Translations under genes and position numbers: made by a program
Shown: positions 26,044 through 28,181 of the stretch, piece by piece
Numbering within the stretch: the stretch's first letter is position 1
How the letters are laid out: each line of letters starts with the position of its first letter
Notes under the pieces: model-generated
Database searches by the model: none
What the model was told of the DNA's origin: nothing
What the model saw: only the letters and a program-made list of their open reading frames with translations
Assembly: GCA_021200895.1 (NCBI GenBank)
Contig: JAJQFX010000156.1
Coordinates: 1-28,181, forward strand
Reading direction: 5' to 3'
Length of the DNA: 28,181 bases
From: Clostridiales bacterium
GTDB taxonomy: Bacteria > Bacillota > Clostridia > Oscillospirales > Oscillospiraceae

Positions 26044-27129
26044 TTACCGGTCACCGAAGCTGATGCCCAGCATACGGGCCTCGGTGATGATGTCCGAATC
26101 AATGGGGACGGTTTTCAGCTTGCCTGCCACCTCGCTGAGGGGGACGCTGGTGATTTTATGGTCGCGGATGGCCACCATTTCGCCGAACTTGCCCTGGCTG
26201 AACAGGATGGCGCCGTAGGTGCCCAGGCGGCTGGACAGCACCCGGTCATAGGCGTTGGGCTGGCCGCCCCGCTGCATATGGCCCGGCACCGTGACCCGAC
26301 ATTCCAGACCGGTGCCCGCCTTGATTTGGTCGGCAATTTCATAGGAGATGGAGGGGTAGTTCCGCAGCATATCCTCCACCCGCTTCTTGTACTCCTTCTT
26401 TTTCATCCCGGCATCCTCCATGGTCATGGAGCCCTCCGCCACGGCGATGATGGTGAAGCCACGGCCCCGCTTGTTGCGGTTCTGGACTGCCTTGATGACG
26501 TTGTCGATGTCATAGGGAATTTCGGGGATGAGGATGATGTCCGCGCCGCTGGCCATGCCGGCGTTCAGGGTCAGCCAGCCGGCCTTGTGGCCCATGATCT
26601 CCACGATGAAGCAGCGGTTGTGGGAGGCGGCGGTGGTGTGGATGGCGTCCATGGCGTTGGTGGCCACGTCAATGGCGGACTGGAAGCCGAAGGTGGTGTC
26701 GGTTCCCCACAGGTCATTGTCAATGGTCTTGGGCATACCGATGACGTTCAGCCCCTCCTCGCTGAGGAGGTTGGCGGTCTTTTGGCTGCCGTTGCCGCCC
26801 AAGACGTACAGGCAGTCCAGCCGCAGGCGGCGGTAGGTGGTCTTCATGGCCTCCACCTTGTCCAGACCGTTGGCATCCGGCGTGCGCATATCCTTGAAGG
26901 GCTGGCGGCTGGTGCCCAGAATGGTGCCGCCCTTGGTGAGGATGCCGCTGAAATCGGCGGGGGAGAGCTTGACATAGTCCTCATAAATCAGGCCCTTGTA
27001 GCCGTCCAGGAAGCCGACGATTTCGACCTCCTCCCCGTACATATTGTACAGGGCCTTGCTGATGCCCCGCATGGTGGCGTTCAGCGCCTGGCAGTCGCCG
27101 CCGCTGGTGAGTAAACCGACTCGTTTCAT
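26044..27129 (-). CDS. pfkA: 6-phosphofructokinase (group III-like)
   Basis: A 361-residue phosphofructokinase that makes fructose-1,6-bisphosphate, the committing step of glycolysis. Seen: LTSGGDCQALNATMRG at the start, the phosphoryl-donor loop GGNGSQKT (111-118), MPKTIDNDLWGTDTTFGF with catalytic Asp137, and EIMGHKAGWL. By E. coli numbering it has Gly104 (ATP type) but Lys124 (PPi type) and Asn for the usual Asp103. This mixed pattern belongs to the group III enzymes, some of which use ATP and some PPi, so donor choice is uncertain. An AAAGGAG site and a good promoter precede it. Confidence 0.93.
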   Translation of the reverse strand: MKRVGLLTSGGDCQALNATMRGISKALYNMYGEEVEIVGFLDGYKGLIYEDYVKLSPADFSGILTKGGTILGTSRQPFKDMRTPDANGLDKVEAMKTTYRRLRLDCLYVLGGNGSQKTANLLSEEGLNVIGMPKTIDNDLWGTDTTFGFQSAIDVATNAMDAIHTTAASHNRCFIVEIMGHKAGWLTLNAGMASGADIILIPEIPYDIDNVIKAVQNRNKRGRGFTIIAVAEGSMTMEDAGMKKKEYKKRVEDMLRNYPSISYEIADQIKAGTGLECRVTVPGHMQRGGQPNAYDRVLSSRLGTYGAILFSQGKFGEMVAIRDHKITSVPLSEVAGKLKTVPIDSDIITEARMLGISFGDR

Positions 27130-27206
27130 ATGAACTACGCTCCTTTACTTCTGTCATTTTTCACAGTTGCCCCACCGCACCCAGGCGGCGGGCAGGTTCA
27201 AACATT

Positions 27207-27235
27207 ATTGTAGCACTATCTTTTTGCAGATTCAA
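27207..27235 (-). promoter_or_regulatory. Promoter of pfkA
   Basis: On the minus strand TTGAAT (27235-27230) and TACAAT (27212-27207) are separated by 17 bp. The leader of about 70 nt before the ATG at 27129 is G+C rich but shows no clear regulatory fold. Confidence 0.7.
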
Positions 27236-27292
27236 CTAGTTTCTGTGGAATTTGACAGCGCCTTATGTAGACTTTTCCCAAACGCCGGGGCG

Positions 27293-27697
27293 CTACACCG
27301 TCTCATATTGCAGCCGGGACACCACATACCGGTCCGCCGGGGCCCACTCCAGCTCCGGCAGCTCCGAAGGGGTCAGCCAGCGGTGGTCAACGTGCTCCTT
27401 CTGCACGAACGCGGGGGAGGGCAGATAGCACTTATACACATACATGGTGATGAAGAAGCTGTCGTACTGGTGGTGAACCTCCTGGTAGAAGTCCTCCTCC
27501 CGGATGGTCAGATGGAGATCCATCTCCTCCTCCAGCTCCCGCTCCAGGGCCTGAGTGCGGGTCTCCCCCGGGTCGATTTTGCCGCCGGGAAACTCGTATT
27601 TCAGGCTGGTGGCCTCGTTTTGCCCCTTTCGCCGCTTCATGCAGAGGATTTTCCCGTCGAAAATCAAAATCGCGCCCACAACCTTCAAATGTGTCAT
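27293..27697 (-). CDS. NUDIX hydrolase (MutT-like)
   Basis: A 134-residue pyrophosphohydrolase with one NUDIX box: GGKIDPGET (38-46) and RELEEEMDL (53-61), with the last Gly of the consensus replaced by Asp60. The phrases KYEFPGGKIDPGE and a C-terminal DHRWLTPSEL resemble MutT/CTP pyrophosphohydrolase proteins that clean 8-oxo-dGTP or other damaged nucleotides. The GGAGG site precedes the ATG at 27697. A single gene with a long, structured leader. The exact substrate is not determined. Confidence 0.9.
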   Translation of the reverse strand: MTHLKVVGAILIFDGKILCMKRRKGQNEATSLKYEFPGGKIDPGETRTQALERELEEEMDLHLTIREEDFYQEVHHQYDSFFITMYVYKCYLPSPAFVQKEHVDHRWLTPSELPELEWAPADRYVVSRLQYETV

Positions 27698-27719
27698 ATC
27701 GCTGTGCCTCCGTTCCTTC

Positions 27720-27752
27720 TGAGGGGCTGCGGCGTGTGCCGCAGCAGCCCCT
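27720..27752 (-). other. G+C-rich hairpin in the leader of the NUDIX gene
   Basis: The leader between the -10 box and the start codon contains arms AGGGGCTGC and GCAGCCCCT joined through GGC/GCC, with one 3-nt bulge and a 4-nt loop. There is no T-run, so it is not a terminator; it may stabilise the message. No ligand-binding class was recognised. Confidence 0.5.
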
Positions 27753-27780
27753 GAGTGCTGACCGTCTTGCCTCTTTCCCT

Positions 27781-27809
27781 ATTATAGCATACCGCGCCCA
27801 CTTATGGAA
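27781..27809 (-). promoter_or_regulatory. Promoter of the NUDIX gene
   Basis: A perfect TATAAT (27786-27781) on the minus strand has a weak TTCCAT (27809-27804) 17 bp upstream. The leader is about 80 nt. Confidence 0.5.
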
Positions 27810-27863
27810 ATTATTTTTTGCCATTTTGCAAACTTTTTTTGACGGCAACTGTCATTCCGGCTT

Positions 27864-27968
27864 CACGGAAATCAAGTTTGAAATCCGGTTTATGCGGGAA
27901 CCCCTTCACCGGCGACAGCCGGTGAAGGGGTTCCTTTGGTACGTTTAACCGAAAATTTGATTTCCGTG
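27864..27968. repeat. Fold-back repeat of 105 bp with a strong central hairpin
   Basis: Outer arms CACGGAAATCAA (27864-27875) and its exact complement (27957-27968) flank a perfect 17-bp stem (27897-27913 with 27918-27934, loop GACA). The stretches between also pair in part (CGGTTT/AAACG region). All lie symmetric about 27916. It may be a terminator for the surface-protein gene to its right, but no T-run follows on the minus strand; a small MITE is the alternative. Confidence 0.7.
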
Positions 27969-27970
27969 GG

Positions 27971-28181
27971 TCAGGCGACCTTGCCCTTGACGATGTTGTA
28001 GGTCTTGCCGTTGTAAGTAATCGTGCCGGTGTAGGAGCTTTGCATCTTGCCCTTCTTGATATAATACCAGCTGCCGGAGGTGTGCTTGGCCAGGCCAGTG
28101 AAAGAGCTCTGCATCACGCCGTTCTTCACATAGTACCAGGTGCCGGAGGTGTGCTTGGCCAGGCCGGTGTAGCTGGTCTGC
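27971..28181 (-). CDS. C-terminal end of a repeat-containing, probably cell-surface protein (cut by window edge)
   Basis: The last 70 residues of a protein that enters from the right edge. They consist of 23-residue repeats (YTGLAKHTSGTWYYVKNG followed by VMQSS; then FTGLAKHTSGSWYYIKKG and KMQSS) and a final degenerate unit ending NGKTYNIVKGKVA. The 25-bp core is repeated exactly at 28072-28096 and 28141-28165, a 69-bp period. Aromatic-rich WYY..G repeats of this kind are typical of wall-binding modules in secreted clostridial proteins. The catalytic or adhesive part is out of view, so function cannot be given. Confidence 0.8.
   Translation of the reverse strand, partial: QTSYTGLAKHTSGTWYYVKNGVMQSSFTGLAKHTSGSWYYIKKGKMQSSYTGTITYNGKTYNIVKGKVA

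Overview
The window reads as a chromosomal segment of a G+C-rich, Gram-positive anaerobe of the Clostridia, most likely a gut Oscillospiraceae (Flavonifractor/Oscillibacter-like). This is inferred from the gene set (Rex, YtrA-type GntR, RecD2, ROK glucokinase, FucO-like dehydrogenase, DUF1980-type zinc-module proteins), strong Shine-Dalgarno sites, TTGACA/TATAAT-type promoters with 16-17 bp spacers, and a GTAG-hairpin REP element with its RAYT transposase. No species assignment is possible from the sequence alone. No tRNA, rRNA, CRISPR array or prophage was seen.

Layout. 1-2705 (minus strand): 5' part of a FucO-like iron alcohol dehydrogenase, then a YtrA-type repressor/ABC ATPase/ABC permease operon whose promoter carries a perfect 10-bp inverted repeat over the -10 box. 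2752-4504 (plus): a HAD phosphatase and orotate phosphoribosyltransferase (pyrE). 4553-10281 (plus): nucleotide excision repair genes uvrB and uvrA with a RAYT (REP-associated tyrosine transposase) gene lodged between them, then a small gene of unknown function. The RAYT gene carries two exactly complementary copies of a REP-like hairpin inside its own reading frame. 10346-15028 (plus): a COG2426 small membrane exporter, a small one-helix membrane protein, RecD2 helicase, a CsoR-type metal-sensing repressor and a metallo-beta-lactamase-fold hydrolase.

15157-17329: a MATE efflux pump (minus) divergent from a MerR regulator (plus). The shared intergenic region has a textbook MerR promoter (19-bp spacer filled by a dyad). 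The MerR reading frame lacks a normal start in frame and appears offset by one base at an A6 tract. 17382-20038: glucokinase (minus) and an M18 aminopeptidase (plus), separated by a 165-bp fold-back MITE. 20183-22303: two adjacent G3E (COG0523/CobW) GTPases, one with a very long His/Asp/Glu-rich metal-binding insert and one whose C-terminus resembles the DUF1980 (YcgQ) domain; together they look like a zinc-homeostasis module. 22508-25968: Rex redox repressor, an unusual cytoplasmic BMP-type ligand-binding protein with a ParB-like N-terminal region, and a metallophosphoesterase. 26044-28181 (minus): 6-phosphofructokinase, a NUDIX hydrolase, a 105-bp fold-back structure and the C-terminal end of a repeat-containing, probably surface, protein.

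Most genes are housekeeping or stress functions in short transcription units. The most unusual material is the RAYT with internal REP hairpins, the broken-looking MerR start, the G3E/DUF1980 pair, the ParB-BMP fusion and the two fold-back elements.
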